Source: JAUIHN01 sp964556075
GTDB lineage: Bacteria > Patescibacteriota > Saccharimonadia > Saccharimonadales > Saccharimonadaceae
NCBI GenBank assembly: GCA_964556075.1
Contig: CAZKUV010000001.1
Coordinates: forward strand, 1 to 49,081
Length of the DNA stretch: 49,081 nt
Reading direction: 5' to 3'
Shown here piece by piece: positions 25,395 to 33,617 of the stretch (the first letter of the stretch is position 1; every line of letters begins with the position of its first letter). The notes beneath the pieces are model-generated. The model had not been told where the DNA came from. It made no database searches and saw only the letters and a list, made by a program, of their open reading frames with translations. The translations under genes were made by a program, and so were the position numbers.

Positions 25395-26624
25395 GCGACC
25401 ACCCATATACGGACGCAGGACCTCGGGAACGGTCAGTGTACCGTCCTCGTTCTGGTAGTGCTCGATAACCGCGATAAGCGACCGGGCAAGACTTACCGCC
25501 GTACCATTTAAGGTGTGCACGTTCTCAAGGCTACCGTCTGCTCTCCGGACACGGATATTAAGCGCCCTCCCTTGGTAATCCGTGCAGTTGCTGCAACTTG
25601 TCAGCTCGCGGAACGTTCCATCGACTGGCGACCAGTACTCGATATCGTATTTTTTCGCCGCTGGCGCGCCAAGATCGCCCGCCGCGATATTGACGACGCG
25701 ATACGGAACACCGATCGCCTGCCAGAGCTCTTCTTCGACAGCCAAAATCTTTTCGTGCATGTCAAGGCTCTGCTCTGGAAGACAGAAAATATACATTTCG
25801 AGCTTATTGAACTGATGCACCCTAAACAGTCCGCGAGCGTGCTTGCCGTACGTACCGGCTTCTTTGCGGTAGCACGGACTGTAGCCGACATACAGTAGCG
25901 GCAGCTGCTCCTCATTTAGAATTTCGTCGGCATGGTACCCGGTAAGCGGCGCCTCGGCGGTACCAATCAGCGTCAAATCCTCGCCGTCGATGACGTACTC
26001 GTTGCCGCCCTCCCCTTTTGGCGTAAACCCGGCGCCTTCCGCCGTGCGCAAATTAACCATATGAGGAACCGTCAGGTAAGTGAAGCCTTTTTTAAGAACG
26101 GTATCGAGGGCGAATTGAGTAATGGCGTTTTCAAGGAGAGCGAGGTCACCCTTTAGGTAATAAAATTTCGCGCCCGCCACCTTAGCGCCGCGCTCGAAGT
26201 CCACCCAATCACGTCGAGTGGCGAAATCCAGATGGTCGACCGCGCCGGTGCGTTGCTCACCCCACGTTTTAATCTCAACGCTGTCTTCTTCACCGCCGAG
26301 CGGGACGTCGTCAAGAATGACATTCGGCACGCTTCGTAGCAGCTCACCAACTTTCCGCTCGGTGCTGGCGAGATACGTTTCTCGTTCGGCGAGCTCCACT
26401 TTGATTTGTTTGCCTTCGTCAATCAGGCTCTGTTCCGGCTTTCCACCCTTCATCTTAGCGGCGTTAGCGTTCCGCTGCTCGCGCAGCGCGTCAACCTGCT
26501 GCTGGAGGCTGCGACGCTCATCGTCAAGTTCAAGTAGTAAGCGGATGTCGACATCGTACCCCTTGTCCTTTGCGCTCTGCTGTACCTTCTCGGCATTGTC
26601 TCGGATAAATCGGATATCTAACAT
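25383..26624 (-). CDS. serS: Seryl-tRNA synthetase
   Basis: Charges tRNA-Ser and tRNA-Sec. The 413-residue product starts with the long antiparallel coiled-coil arm (about residues 30-100) that grips the tRNA variable arm, followed by the class II core: TAEAPLTGYH, YSPCYRKEAGTYGKHARGLFRVHQF (motif 2 region), EELTSCSNCTDYQGRAL and a final NGTAVSLARSLIAVIEHY (motif 3). It is transcribed alone from a TATACT box seven bases before the ATG. Confidence 0.97.
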   Translation of the reverse strand: MLDIRFIRDNAEKVQQSAKDKGYDVDIRLLLELDDERRSLQQQVDALREQRNANAAKMKGGKPEQSLIDEGKQIKVELAERETYLASTERKVGELLRSVPNVILDDVPLGGEEDSVEIKTWGEQRTGAVDHLDFATRRDWVDFERGAKVAGAKFYYLKGDLALLENAITQFALDTVLKKGFTYLTVPHMVNLRTAEGAGFTPKGEGGNEYVIDGEDLTLIGTAEAPLTGYHADEILNEEQLPLLYVGYSPCYRKEAGTYGKHARGLFRVHQFNKLEMYIFCLPEQSLDMHEKILAVEEELWQAIGVPYRVVNIAAGDLGAPAAKKYDIEYWSPVDGTFRELTSCSNCTDYQGRALNIRVRRADGSLENVHTLNGTAVSLARSLIAVIEHYQNEDGTLTVPEVLRPYMGGREVI

Positions 26625-26631
26625 ACTCTAG

Positions 26632-26637
26632 AGTATA
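26632..26637 (-). promoter_or_regulatory. -10 box of serS, leaderless type
   Basis: TATACT on the minus strand ends seven bases (CTAGAGT) before the ATG at 26624. The surrounding CTCTATACTCTAGAGTA is also a partial palindrome. Confidence 0.6.
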
Positions 26638-26681
26638 GAGCAAAATGGCGTTTCATCCTACAGGCGGCAAACAGGACTCGT

Positions 26682-27374
26682 CTACTTTTTCGGAGCGGCG
26701 CCTTCGACTGACTCGACCCGTCCGTCTTTGAGTCGAACCACCATATCGCATTTCGCGGCCAGCTCGGTATCGTGCGTGACAATAATCAGCGTCACGCCCT
26801 TATGTCGATTGTAGTCGAATAGCAATGTCTCGATTGTCGCGCCAGTGACGCTGTCCAGGTTCCCTGTTGGTTCGTCGGCGAACAAAATCTTCGGTTCGTT
26901 GACGATGGCACGGGCGATAGCCAGGCGCTGCTTCTGTCCCCCGGACAAATCTTTTGCTCGATGCGTTATCTTATCAGTAAGCTCGACGCTTTCGAGCGCC
27001 TGCTTAATCCTTATCTCGCGCCGATGTTTCGGCAGCTTGGCTATTTCGAGCGGTAGGCTGACGTTATCCGCGACCGTCTCATTTGGTTGTACAAAGAAGC
27101 TTTGGAAAATGAATCCGATTTTCTCCGCTCTGAACCGATCGATATCTTTCTGTTTCAGTGTCAGAATATCTTTCCCGTCGATAATCACCTGTCCTGAGTT
27201 CGGTCGGTCCAGTCCGCTCATGACGTGCATGAGTGTCGATTTCCCGCTGCCGGATTTACCGAGGATGGCGACGCTGGCTCCCCTTGGGATATCCAGACTG
27301 ACGTCGCTTAGCGCGGTAAAGATGTTTTGCTTCTTGCCGTATGTCTTGGTAACATTTCGTACTTCTATCATCAT
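26682..27374 (-). CDS. ABC transporter ATP-binding protein (MacB/LolD type)
   Basis: A 230-residue ATPase with Walker A GKSGSGKST, Q-loop IFQSFFVQPNET, signature LSGGQKQR, Walker B ILFADEPTGNLD and the switch His in VTHD. It pairs with the MacB/FtsX-type permease encoded just upstream (seven bases between the genes). Such pairs often export or sense peptides and antibiotics, or act as mechanotransmitters. It is the last gene of the PadR-PspC operon. Confidence 0.93.
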   Translation of the reverse strand: MMIEVRNVTKTYGKKQNIFTALSDVSLDIPRGASVAILGKSGSGKSTLMHVMSGLDRPNSGQVIIDGKDILTLKQKDIDRFRAEKIGFIFQSFFVQPNETVADNVSLPLEIAKLPKHRREIRIKQALESVELTDKITHRAKDLSGGQKQRLAIARAIVNEPKILFADEPTGNLDSVTGATIETLLFDYNRHKGVTLIIVTHDTELAAKCDMVVRLKDGRVESVEGAAPKK

Positions 27375-27381
27375 GACTCTC

Positions 27382-28659
27382 CTATTCCGTCCTAAGTGCT
27401 TCTATCGGGTCAAGTTTCGCGGCTTTCCTGCTCGGGAACCACCCAGAGACGATAGCTACCAACATGAGTCCGGCGATCAGTACGGCGCTCATCAACCAAT
27501 CCATCTTAAGTAGTTTCGTCCCTTCTTCAAGTGACAAGAAACTCGCGATTAACGGGTTCGATACCGTAACCAACGCGGCCAACCCGACACCAATCAGTCC
27601 GCCCAAAAAGCCAATCCATGCTGCCTCGTAACGGAACAGTCGGCTAATATCCTTGCTCCTCATCCCGAGGGCTTTCATAAGACCGATTTGCTGAGTGCGT
27701 TCGAGTACGCTTATGTACTGCGTATTAATGATGCCGAATACCGAAGCCACTATCGCCAACGCCCCGAATCCCATCAATCCATACTGCGCGACGTTAATCA
27801 TCTGGAGGAGTCGCTCGCGCATATCCTCGAGGCTGTATACCTCGTACCCTTTATTTATAATCTCTTGCTTGATGCTCGCGACATCCCTTCCCGGTTCGAC
27901 TAGCGCCGTCGCGGAGAAGAACCGCCCGGCTGCGTTCGAACCGTATTTGAACTCGTACATGTCCTGGATGTCTTCGGGAGAAACCCGTAGTTCTTCTTGG
28001 TAGTACAGCACCGTATCGGTCTCCCGATTCACGGCAGCGATTGTGACTGGGAAATCCCGCAGTTCGGTCTCTCCGTCCTCGTTCGACCTCGCGATAAAAA
28101 TGTGGAGCGTCTGCCCGACCGCTTCTTCGGGACTGGCAAATCCGAACGATTCAAGATACCCTTCAGGAATGACGGCCTCGCCTCGTTTTGGCATATAATT
28201 CTCAAGTGATCCGGCAGCAAGCTTCATTTCGGTCCTATCTTCCTTAGCGGAGAGCGACGCGACGAGTTTCTTGTGTCCCTCGCCGCGAGTCATATATTCG
28301 CTCTCGACATACAGCATTGGCCGAACCGACTCCACGCCGTCCACTCGAGAAAGCCGTTCTATATCTTTGGTAGTCAGACCAGTCTGCCCGCCAGATGCCT
28401 TCTCGTCCTCATCGACCCCGTATTCCGCCAGGCTGTCGGAGGTCTCTTTCTGCTCGATTTTCGGGTAAACGCTGAGACTATACTTGTCTCCACTGGTATT
28501 AACCATATCCTCGGTGTAGCTGCGACCGCCGTTCCCCGCCGCCATCGCCAGAGCGATAGTAAACGCCCCGACAGCGATCGCTAGACTCGTAAGCACCGTT
28601 CTCATCTTCGCTTGGCGCAAATTCTTACCAGCGCGTCGAATAATATCTGCTGTTCTCAT
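27382..28659 (-). CDS. ABC transporter permease, MacB/FtsX type
   Basis: A 425-residue membrane protein with the four-helix MacB layout: helix 1 near the N-terminus (about residues 20-42), a large extracellular domain (about 45-290) and three C-terminal helices. The FtsX core motif is visible as LERTQQIGLMKALGMRSKDISRLFRYEAAWIG, and the end has the family's FPSRKAAKLDPIEALR. Its ATG follows the PspC-type stop almost at once (TAAATG). Confidence 0.92.
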   Translation of the reverse strand: MRTADIIRRAGKNLRQAKMRTVLTSLAIAVGAFTIALAMAAGNGGRSYTEDMVNTSGDKYSLSVYPKIEQKETSDSLAEYGVDEDEKASGGQTGLTTKDIERLSRVDGVESVRPMLYVESEYMTRGEGHKKLVASLSAKEDRTEMKLAAGSLENYMPKRGEAVIPEGYLESFGFASPEEAVGQTLHIFIARSNEDGETELRDFPVTIAAVNRETDTVLYYQEELRVSPEDIQDMYEFKYGSNAAGRFFSATALVEPGRDVASIKQEIINKGYEVYSLEDMRERLLQMINVAQYGLMGFGALAIVASVFGIINTQYISVLERTQQIGLMKALGMRSKDISRLFRYEAAWIGFLGGLIGVGLAALVTVSNPLIASFLSLEEGTKLLKMDWLMSAVLIAGLMLVAIVSGWFPSRKAAKLDPIEALRTE

Positions 28660-30324
28660 TTATATGTCCTCCTTGAATTCCGGCTGCAGCTCGCTTCTGA
28701 TTACCACCTGGCCGCAGTCACTTTCGAATGACTCCGCTTTTCGCTCGTTACCGTTATACGTCATCCTTCCACCGGATACCGCTCTGACGCGGACGTACTG
28801 ACTGTACTCTGTGTTGCCTTCAGCGCAAACATCTGGCTGCGAAACAATCAGTGAACGGACGACTCCCGCTGTCACTCTACCGCCATCGGTAGTCAACTCT
28901 CCAATCGCCGCTGACTCGAGCGCCGCGGAAGCATGCGCACCAGCTGTTACCTTGACTCGATCGTACGAGCCATTGAGTCGAAATTCGGCGCTGTCTCCGA
29001 GCCGGATGTCGATCGTACTCTGACTATCGTCATTTTCGTACCTGATGTCTCGAGTAAATTCCTTAACATCGATGCTCTCCACCGCGGGACCATACACGTG
29101 CAGTACCGGCGTGGTCCTGTAGCGCCATGGAAGCCACGCGCCTAGGGACGACTCAGCATCCTCATCGGTGGTCGTAAGCCTAATCAAAAGCGACGTTCCG
29201 TCGTTTACTAGCTCGAATGTCGGCTCGATAGTAGGAAGCGCTTCAAGTTCATAATAGTGCCTGTTAGAGACATGGTATTGAATGAGACCTCCGTACGTAT
29301 CTTCACCGGAATCGAAGATTAGATTCTTCACGGAAGAGAGCGGCACTGGAATATCACCCGTGACAGATTCTTGCATTTCTCGGACACGATCTCGTTCTTC
29401 GGTGTATCCATACATACCCGTCGCGATACCTCCGGAGAATGCTATGAGTCCCGCCGCGATAACAGCGATCACTGCCGTGGCTGTCCGTTTCGTCCACTGC
29501 CGCCTAAATACCGCGTTAGCTAGCAGGAAGCAAAGCGCGGAAAATAGCAGTCCGCTCAGCACGAATAACCCCATCATGCTAAGAAACCACCAGGACTCAG
29601 CTATCCAGCCGCCTTTCAACTGCGAGTAATGGTCGACCAGTCCAAAACGAAGACCGAACATGACGAAGGCGATTGTGATCAATCCGCCAATACCAGCCAC
29701 AATGAGCGCGACTCCCGTGAAGTTGGCGATGAACCGTCGAACCATCTCGGCCGAATGGTTTCGACTCTCTTCTGTGCCTGCTAATTCCTTAATAGATGCC
29801 AACGTTACCGGCTTGCCGCTCATCCGAAGCTTATCTGCCGCCGAAGTAGCCGGCGGGATAATCAGCCAAAGGAGCAGATAAACAACAAGCGCCGTACCAA
29901 AGGAGCCGAGCAAAATAACAATGAACACCAATCGTACCCACAGCGGATCGATACCGAAGAATTTAGCGAATCCTGCCAGAACTCCTCCAATAATCGCGTT
30001 ATCCTTGTCGCGGTAGATTTTTCGCGATTCGCCAAACTCCACATGAGCGACACCGACCGAGTCAGTCACACCGTCCGAAGCGAATTCGCTCGGTTCGCCG
30101 AGCTGTCCACGTACGGCTTCAACGTCGTCCTTGGTAATGACGCCGTCCTCGGGCACGCCTCGCTCGGCAAGCAGTTCGGTAATCCTAATTTCAATATCCG
30201 TCAAAATCTCGGGGTCGTCGGCAAACTGCTCGAGTTCCCTGATATATTGTTCTATCTCTTTCTTCGCGTCGACCTCGATGTCGTAGGCGACTTTCGCGAT
30301 ATGTATGCGTGTTATTTCCTTCAT
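28660..30324 (-). CDS. PspC-domain membrane protein
   Basis: A 554-residue envelope protein. Residues 1-85 are a helical soluble domain with EIEQYIRELEQFADDPEIL, as in other PspC-fusion proteins. Next come the PspC domain (about 108-165, DKDNAIIGGVLAGFAKFFGIDP and a following helix), several more membrane helices, and a C-terminal beta-helix-like extracellular part (about 330-554; SVKNLIFDSGEDTYGG onward) that resembles the DUF2807 group. It sits between the padR-like regulator and the ABC transporter, so the operon looks like a membrane-stress or export response. Partner function is inferred. Confidence 0.88.
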   Translation of the reverse strand: MKEITRIHIAKVAYDIEVDAKKEIEQYIRELEQFADDPEILTDIEIRITELLAERGVPEDGVITKDDVEAVRGQLGEPSEFASDGVTDSVGVAHVEFGESRKIYRDKDNAIIGGVLAGFAKFFGIDPLWVRLVFIVILLGSFGTALVVYLLLWLIIPPATSAADKLRMSGKPVTLASIKELAGTEESRNHSAEMVRRFIANFTGVALIVAGIGGLITIAFVMFGLRFGLVDHYSQLKGGWIAESWWFLSMMGLFVLSGLLFSALCFLLANAVFRRQWTKRTATAVIAVIAAGLIAFSGGIATGMYGYTEERDRVREMQESVTGDIPVPLSSVKNLIFDSGEDTYGGLIQYHVSNRHYYELEALPTIEPTFELVNDGTSLLIRLTTTDEDAESSLGAWLPWRYRTTPVLHVYGPAVESIDVKEFTRDIRYENDDSQSTIDIRLGDSAEFRLNGSYDRVKVTAGAHASAALESAAIGELTTDGGRVTAGVVRSLIVSQPDVCAEGNTEYSQYVRVRAVSGGRMTYNGNERKAESFESDCGQVVIRSELQPEFKEDI

Positions 30325-30334
30325 AGCACTCTCC

Positions 30335-30712
30335 TTAGAGTTTCTTTAGCGTAGCGTTAAGTTCTTGAATTTTCTTGGCCGTATGGGCAATGACCCTATC
30401 CCCGAACTCAGTCGTCTTGTAGTACTTTCTCGGTGGACCCTGCTCGCTTTCCTTCCACTCGTGTTCGAGCAGCGCGTCCTTTTGCAATCTGCTGAGAAGA
30501 GGGTAAATCGTCCCCTCCACCACCACCAATTCGGCGTTTCTCAGCTCAGCGATAATATCGCTGGTGTATTTAGGTCCGTGACTGCAGAGTTTCAACACGC
30601 AGAACGCCAAAAACCCTTTTCTCAGTTGGGTGGCGAGCTGCTCGGCGTAGGCTTCCGCCCCTCCGACGGCCGATAGCTCCGCATTAGACCTGGTATCGCT
30701 TTCTGTCACCAT
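30335..30712 (-). CDS. PadR family transcriptional regulator
   Basis: A 125-residue winged-helix regulator: the PadR core is seen in RKGFLAFCVLKLCSHGPKYTSDIIAELRNAEL, VVEGTIYPLLSRLQKDALLEHEWKESEQGPPRKYYKTTEFG and a short C-terminal helix. PadR proteins usually repress their own operon and a nearby transporter. The gene opens the operon padR-like, PspC, permease, ATPase, and its promoter carries a long palindrome that I take to be its operator. AAAGGA stands five bases before the ATG. Confidence 0.93.
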   Translation of the reverse strand: MVTESDTRSNAELSAVGGAEAYAEQLATQLRKGFLAFCVLKLCSHGPKYTSDIIAELRNAELVVVEGTIYPLLSRLQKDALLEHEWKESEQGPPRKYYKTTEFGDRVIAHTAKKIQELNATLKKL

Positions 30713-30733
30713 CTAGTCCTTTCAAAATTACAT

Positions 30734-30784
30734 TACCTTGTTTGTGTATAGTTCTATGTTATACAAGGTACTATAAAATGTCAA
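30734..30784 (-). promoter_or_regulatory. Promoter and probable operator of the PadR operon
   Basis: On the minus strand TTGACA (30784-30779) and TAACAT (30761-30756) are 17 bases apart. An inverted repeat with arms TACCTTGT (30734-30741) and ACAAGGTA (30763-30770) covers the -10 box, and an inner repeat TGTATA ... TATACA is nested in it. A dimeric PadR protein bound here would block the polymerase. Confidence 0.75.
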
Positions 30785-30828
30785 GCAGTATGCACACCCT
30801 CCGAACTACTAAGAGAACGCGTCGGTCG

Positions 30829-32580
30829 TTAGCGGAAACCGCCGCCACCACCACCGCCGCCTCCGCCAGAGAACCCTCCCCCGACAGACCCTCCCGTAGA
30901 CGAGCTAACCGCACCGGTACGATGTACCGAAGAAGTGAAGCTAGTTATCGCCGAGCTGAACGCTAAAGCGTTAAACGCCTGGTCGCCACTATACCATTCA
31001 GGGGATACTCCCGCTTGTTGATAGTACCTTCCGAGATGTTTCGCCCACGTTCTTTCTTGACGGAATAGTATGGCGTACGGCAGCAATTTTTCATATAGTT
31101 TGATCAGCTGGGCTGGATTAGTCGGATCATTTATGTCTACTTTCTCGGCGCCCTCCGGACTCTGGAGCATGGCGATTCTCTCCTTCTCCGCTACCTTGAT
31201 ATACGTTTCAAGCCCCTTCACCTGTCGCCTGAGACGCAAGCCTTCGTCGGAGAGCACCCAGAGCGTACGACTATAGTAGTACGCGAGCAAACACGGGAGT
31301 ATCATAAACGGACTGAGCGTCAGAATCGACAGGATAAGCAGATACTTCGCCGCTTTTTTAAACCAGTCGCGTTTTTCCTGGTCGATACCTTTGTATCCGT
31401 AGGTGTGTCGCATCAGCTCCTTGAGCTTCTTCTCGTTATCCTGGAACCGAGAAAACACGCTCGAGTCCCCTTCCAGTTTTTTAAGCGGAAGTCGTTCCCC
31501 TACCTTAGGAGTATGTCCGAATAAATCGGTCAGCAATTCTCTCTCTTCATCGAGAAGACCAGCGAGGTCTTTAACAATTTTGATGTCGTATTCAGTGGCA
31601 CGAAAGAGTGGAACTATCGATTTCGAACGAGTCTGCAATATCTGAATGTACCGCTTCACTGCGAGGTCGGTCAGCTCGGCAGCGATCGTCGATTGCAGAT
31701 TGGGCGATACCGCCGCCGCTGCGGCCACACTGACATTACGCGGCGGGATATACTCAGGAACGATTGTTCCCAGTTCGACGTTTCGGTATTTCCAGCGGTT
31801 CGCTAGATATAGGAACAGCGCCAGCAGGATGATAGACAGGATGAGCAGTAACAGATTAATTACCACCCAAATGGTGAATATCCATTCCCATAACGTCTTG
31901 ACGTAGGGCATAAACGTTCCCGACTCAAACCCCACGGCAAGCGAAACGTTCTCATTATAGCCAAGATTCTCGGCGCTCACCAAAAAACCGGTGCTCGTTT
32001 TCGTCACTGCGCATCGCTGAGTCGACCCAAACACCCCTTGATAGCACGCCACATTACCGTTGAGTGCCGGACGCAGGTTTTCATCTAAGATAAGTTCAAC
32101 CGAAAGTTTCTCAATCCTTGATTCCCACTCGGTACCGTTCGTGTCCCAATAGAACTCATCGGCATTGATTCGAGCAACGTGTTGCGTCACGTCGCGCATA
32201 GAGTACTTCAATTCGAAGACCTGCGTGCCACTGATATAGTCGTCGGTCCCCGTCTGAATAACATACTCATCACCTGACGTATATTCAGCGTAGATTGGTT
32301 CAGCAGAGCCGTTTCTCGTCACCGATTCGAACTCGAGACTTAGGGTATGGTTCTGGTACTTCCTAGGGATTCTTCGTTCTATCCCTTTGTTGGTATGTTG
32401 CGGAAACTCCACCGTAATCCGTTCGGTAACCGAAAGAGTCGATCGCCGCTCGTCATCACGACCCAATCTATAGACAATACTATAGTCGCTGATAAACGGC
32501 CGCGTTTGCGCTCCCGCATGCGCTCCGAAACTAGTCGCGCCGATAACGGCGACAACCAGTCCGATGAGAACCCGTTTCAT
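30829..32580 (-). CDS. DUF2207-family membrane protein
   Basis: A 583-residue envelope protein of unknown function. It has a signal peptide (residues 1-24, ending AHAGAQT), a DUF2207-type extracellular beta domain (about 30-225; SDYSIVYRLGRDDERRSTLSVTERITVEF), a membrane helix (about 233-262), a cytoplasmic stretch, two further helices near 405-440, and a C-terminal tail of nearly pure Gly (SVGGGFSGGGGGGG). This layout and the Gly tail are typical of the family. The -10 box TACACT ends seven bases before the ATG. Confidence 0.9.
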   Translation of the reverse strand: MKRVLIGLVVAVIGATSFGAHAGAQTRPFISDYSIVYRLGRDDERRSTLSVTERITVEFPQHTNKGIERRIPRKYQNHTLSLEFESVTRNGSAEPIYAEYTSGDEYVIQTGTDDYISGTQVFELKYSMRDVTQHVARINADEFYWDTNGTEWESRIEKLSVELILDENLRPALNGNVACYQGVFGSTQRCAVTKTSTGFLVSAENLGYNENVSLAVGFESGTFMPYVKTLWEWIFTIWVVINLLLLILSIILLALFLYLANRWKYRNVELGTIVPEYIPPRNVSVAAAAAVSPNLQSTIAAELTDLAVKRYIQILQTRSKSIVPLFRATEYDIKIVKDLAGLLDEERELLTDLFGHTPKVGERLPLKKLEGDSSVFSRFQDNEKKLKELMRHTYGYKGIDQEKRDWFKKAAKYLLILSILTLSPFMILPCLLAYYYSRTLWVLSDEGLRLRRQVKGLETYIKVAEKERIAMLQSPEGAEKVDINDPTNPAQLIKLYEKLLPYAILFRQERTWAKHLGRYYQQAGVSPEWYSGDQAFNALAFSSAITSFTSSVHRTGAVSSSTGGSVGGGFSGGGGGGGGGGFR

Positions 32581-32587
32581 ACTTCCA

Positions 32588-32593
32588 AGTGTA
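32588..32593 (-). promoter_or_regulatory. -10 box of the DUF2207 gene, leaderless type
   Basis: TACACT on the minus strand ends seven bases before the ATG at 32580. Confidence 0.55.
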
Positions 32594-32647
32594 TCAGACT
32601 ATGAGCTATTATCGGCTCAAAGATACTTCGTTTCATCTCGCAGCGGT

Positions 32648-33001
32648 TTATAGAGCGCTAGAGTTCGCCGCTTCGATTAGATGTTGGTTTGACGAACTGT
32701 CCATGAGAGCTTCGTCGAGTTCATCCCGTGCCGTTATACTATCCCTGTAGTATTGCCTGTTCTTAGGCTTTAACCACCCGCCTAGATATATCCCCTCTTC
32801 GATCAACATGCGTCTATGCTTTTCAATAAAGCACCTAAGAGACTTTCCGAGGTTCCGAGGAGAAACTATTTCGGTTTCGTCAGACAGCGCCGGAACACAC
32901 CAAGTACCACCTCCAGCCTCTTCCACCGTGTCATCGTAACTATACCTACGCGTATTCCCGCCGTTTCGACGAATAGAAGCTAGAATAGAATCGAGTATCA
33001 T
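32648..33001 (-). CDS. Hypothetical protein, 117 aa
   Basis: Not recognised. The product has a Arg/Asn-rich N-terminus, a central segment with ETEIVSPRNLGKSLRCFIEKH and a charged helical C-terminus. No membrane segment or metal motif is present. TATAAT ends eight bases before the ATG and there is no ribosome binding site, so it would also be a near-leaderless gene. It is divergent from the plus-strand ribozyme cassette, with the two promoters about 20 bases apart. It could be a non-conserved ORF. Confidence 0.6.
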   Translation of the reverse strand: MILDSILASIRRNGGNTRRYSYDDTVEEAGGGTWCVPALSDETEIVSPRNLGKSLRCFIEKHRRMLIEEGIYLGGWLKPKNRQYYRDSITARDELDEALMDSSSNQHLIEAANSSAL

Positions 33002-33037
33002 TAAAACTAATTATATAGAAGTGCACCACTAGTACTT

Positions 33038-33066
33038 TTGACTTCGAGTAGACTTTCGTTTATTAT
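33038..33066 (+). promoter_or_regulatory. Promoter of the ribozyme cassette
   Basis: TTGACT (33038-33043) and TATTAT (33061-33066) are 17 bases apart. A leader of about 60 bases follows, opening with CCCTT paired to AAGGG and ending in AAGGAG (33119-33124) before the ATG at 33132. Confidence 0.8.
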
Positions 33067-33131
33067 GCCCTTGCTCATCCAACGAAGGGTGGGCGCACTT
33101 CTCATCAATCCATCCGTCAAGGAGCGCGAAG

Positions 33132-33479
33132 ATGCCTCAAGACACGCCGTCAGTTGCTATCGCCGTCGCCGAGAACTGTATCGGCAACGCCGGATATATC
33201 AGCTTCGACTTCGATACGGAACTGCACGGACACTTCCTGGACGCCCAAATCTATCCGAAAGAAGGATACGTTAAGCGGCCTCTCGACTCGGATTTACTCG
33301 AGCGAATCGTTCGCCGTCTCATCGGCAGACGCTACCCGATACTCTTTATCGATGTCATGCCGATGCGCCTGCGAGTGCACATGTTCACGAGTATCGACGT
33401 CAACGCAATGCTCCACGACATCGCTTTAGCGGCGAATAGTCTGGGATACCAGGTCAACGTCTATGGGAGCGAGCCATAA
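33132..33479 (+). CDS. Hypothetical protein, 115 aa, upstream of the hammerhead ribozyme
   Basis: Not recognised. The product looks like a small alpha/beta domain: strand-like segments YISFDFDTEL, PILFIDVMPM and LRVHMFT alternate with helices (LDSDLLERIVRRLIG, DVNAMLHDIALAANSLG). It has one Cys and no membrane segment. AAGGAG stands seven bases before the ATG and a good promoter lies 65 bases upstream, so it is probably expressed. It is one of few plus-strand genes in the region, and its 3' untranslated region holds a perfect hairpin and a complete hammerhead ribozyme. Confidence 0.8.
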   Translation: MPQDTPSVAIAVAENCIGNAGYISFDFDTELHGHFLDAQIYPKEGYVKRPLDSDLLERIVRRLIGRRYPILFIDVMPMRLRVHMFTSIDVNAMLHDIALAANSLGYQVNVYGSEP

Positions 33480-33502
33480 TCAGACACCTCTCCGATAGGC
33501 AA

Positions 33503-33533
33503 GCCGCAGGCACGAAAATACCGTGCCTGCGGC
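33503..33533 (+). other. Perfect 12-bp hairpin in the 3' UTR of the 115-aa gene
   Basis: GCCGCAGGCACG (33503-33514) and CGTGCCTGCGGC (33522-33533) pair fully around a seven-base A-rich loop. No T run follows, so it is not a classical terminator. It begins 23 bases after the stop codon and ends 28 bases before the ribozyme; it would protect the 3' end left by ribozyme cleavage. Confidence 0.9.
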
Positions 33534-33560
33534 CAACGTCCCAATGACGGAATGGACTGA

Positions 33561-33617
33561 TGACGCTTCCATAGATGCGTATCTATGCTGATGAGTCCGA
33601 AAGGACGAAAAGCGTCG
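33561..33617 (+). ncRNA. Hammerhead ribozyme, type III topology (open stem III)
   Basis: All invariant core positions are present in order. Stem III: 33562-33568 (GACGCTT) with 33610-33616 (AAGCGTC), seven pairs that include the A15.1-U16.1 pair. Cleavage site: UUC, with cutting after C 33569. Stem I: CATAGAT (33570-33576) and ATCTATG (33581-33587), seven perfect pairs closed by GCGT. Core CTGATGA: 33588-33594. Stem II: GTCC (33595-33598), GAAA loop, GGAC (33603-33606). Core GAAA: 33607-33610. The element lies about 80 bases after the 115-aa ORF on the same strand and ends at the base before the lysS stop codon of the opposite strand. Confidence 0.95.

Noticed and set aside
30840..30890. Short-period GCC/ACC-rich repeat resembling a repeat array.
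   Set aside because: It is the codon pattern of the Gly-rich C-terminal tail of the DUF2207 protein.
33557..33563. A second CTGATGA just upstream of the hammerhead, as for a tandem ribozyme.
   Set aside because: It overlaps stem III of the first ribozyme and is not followed by a stem II and GAAA at the right distance. It may only compete with the correct fold.
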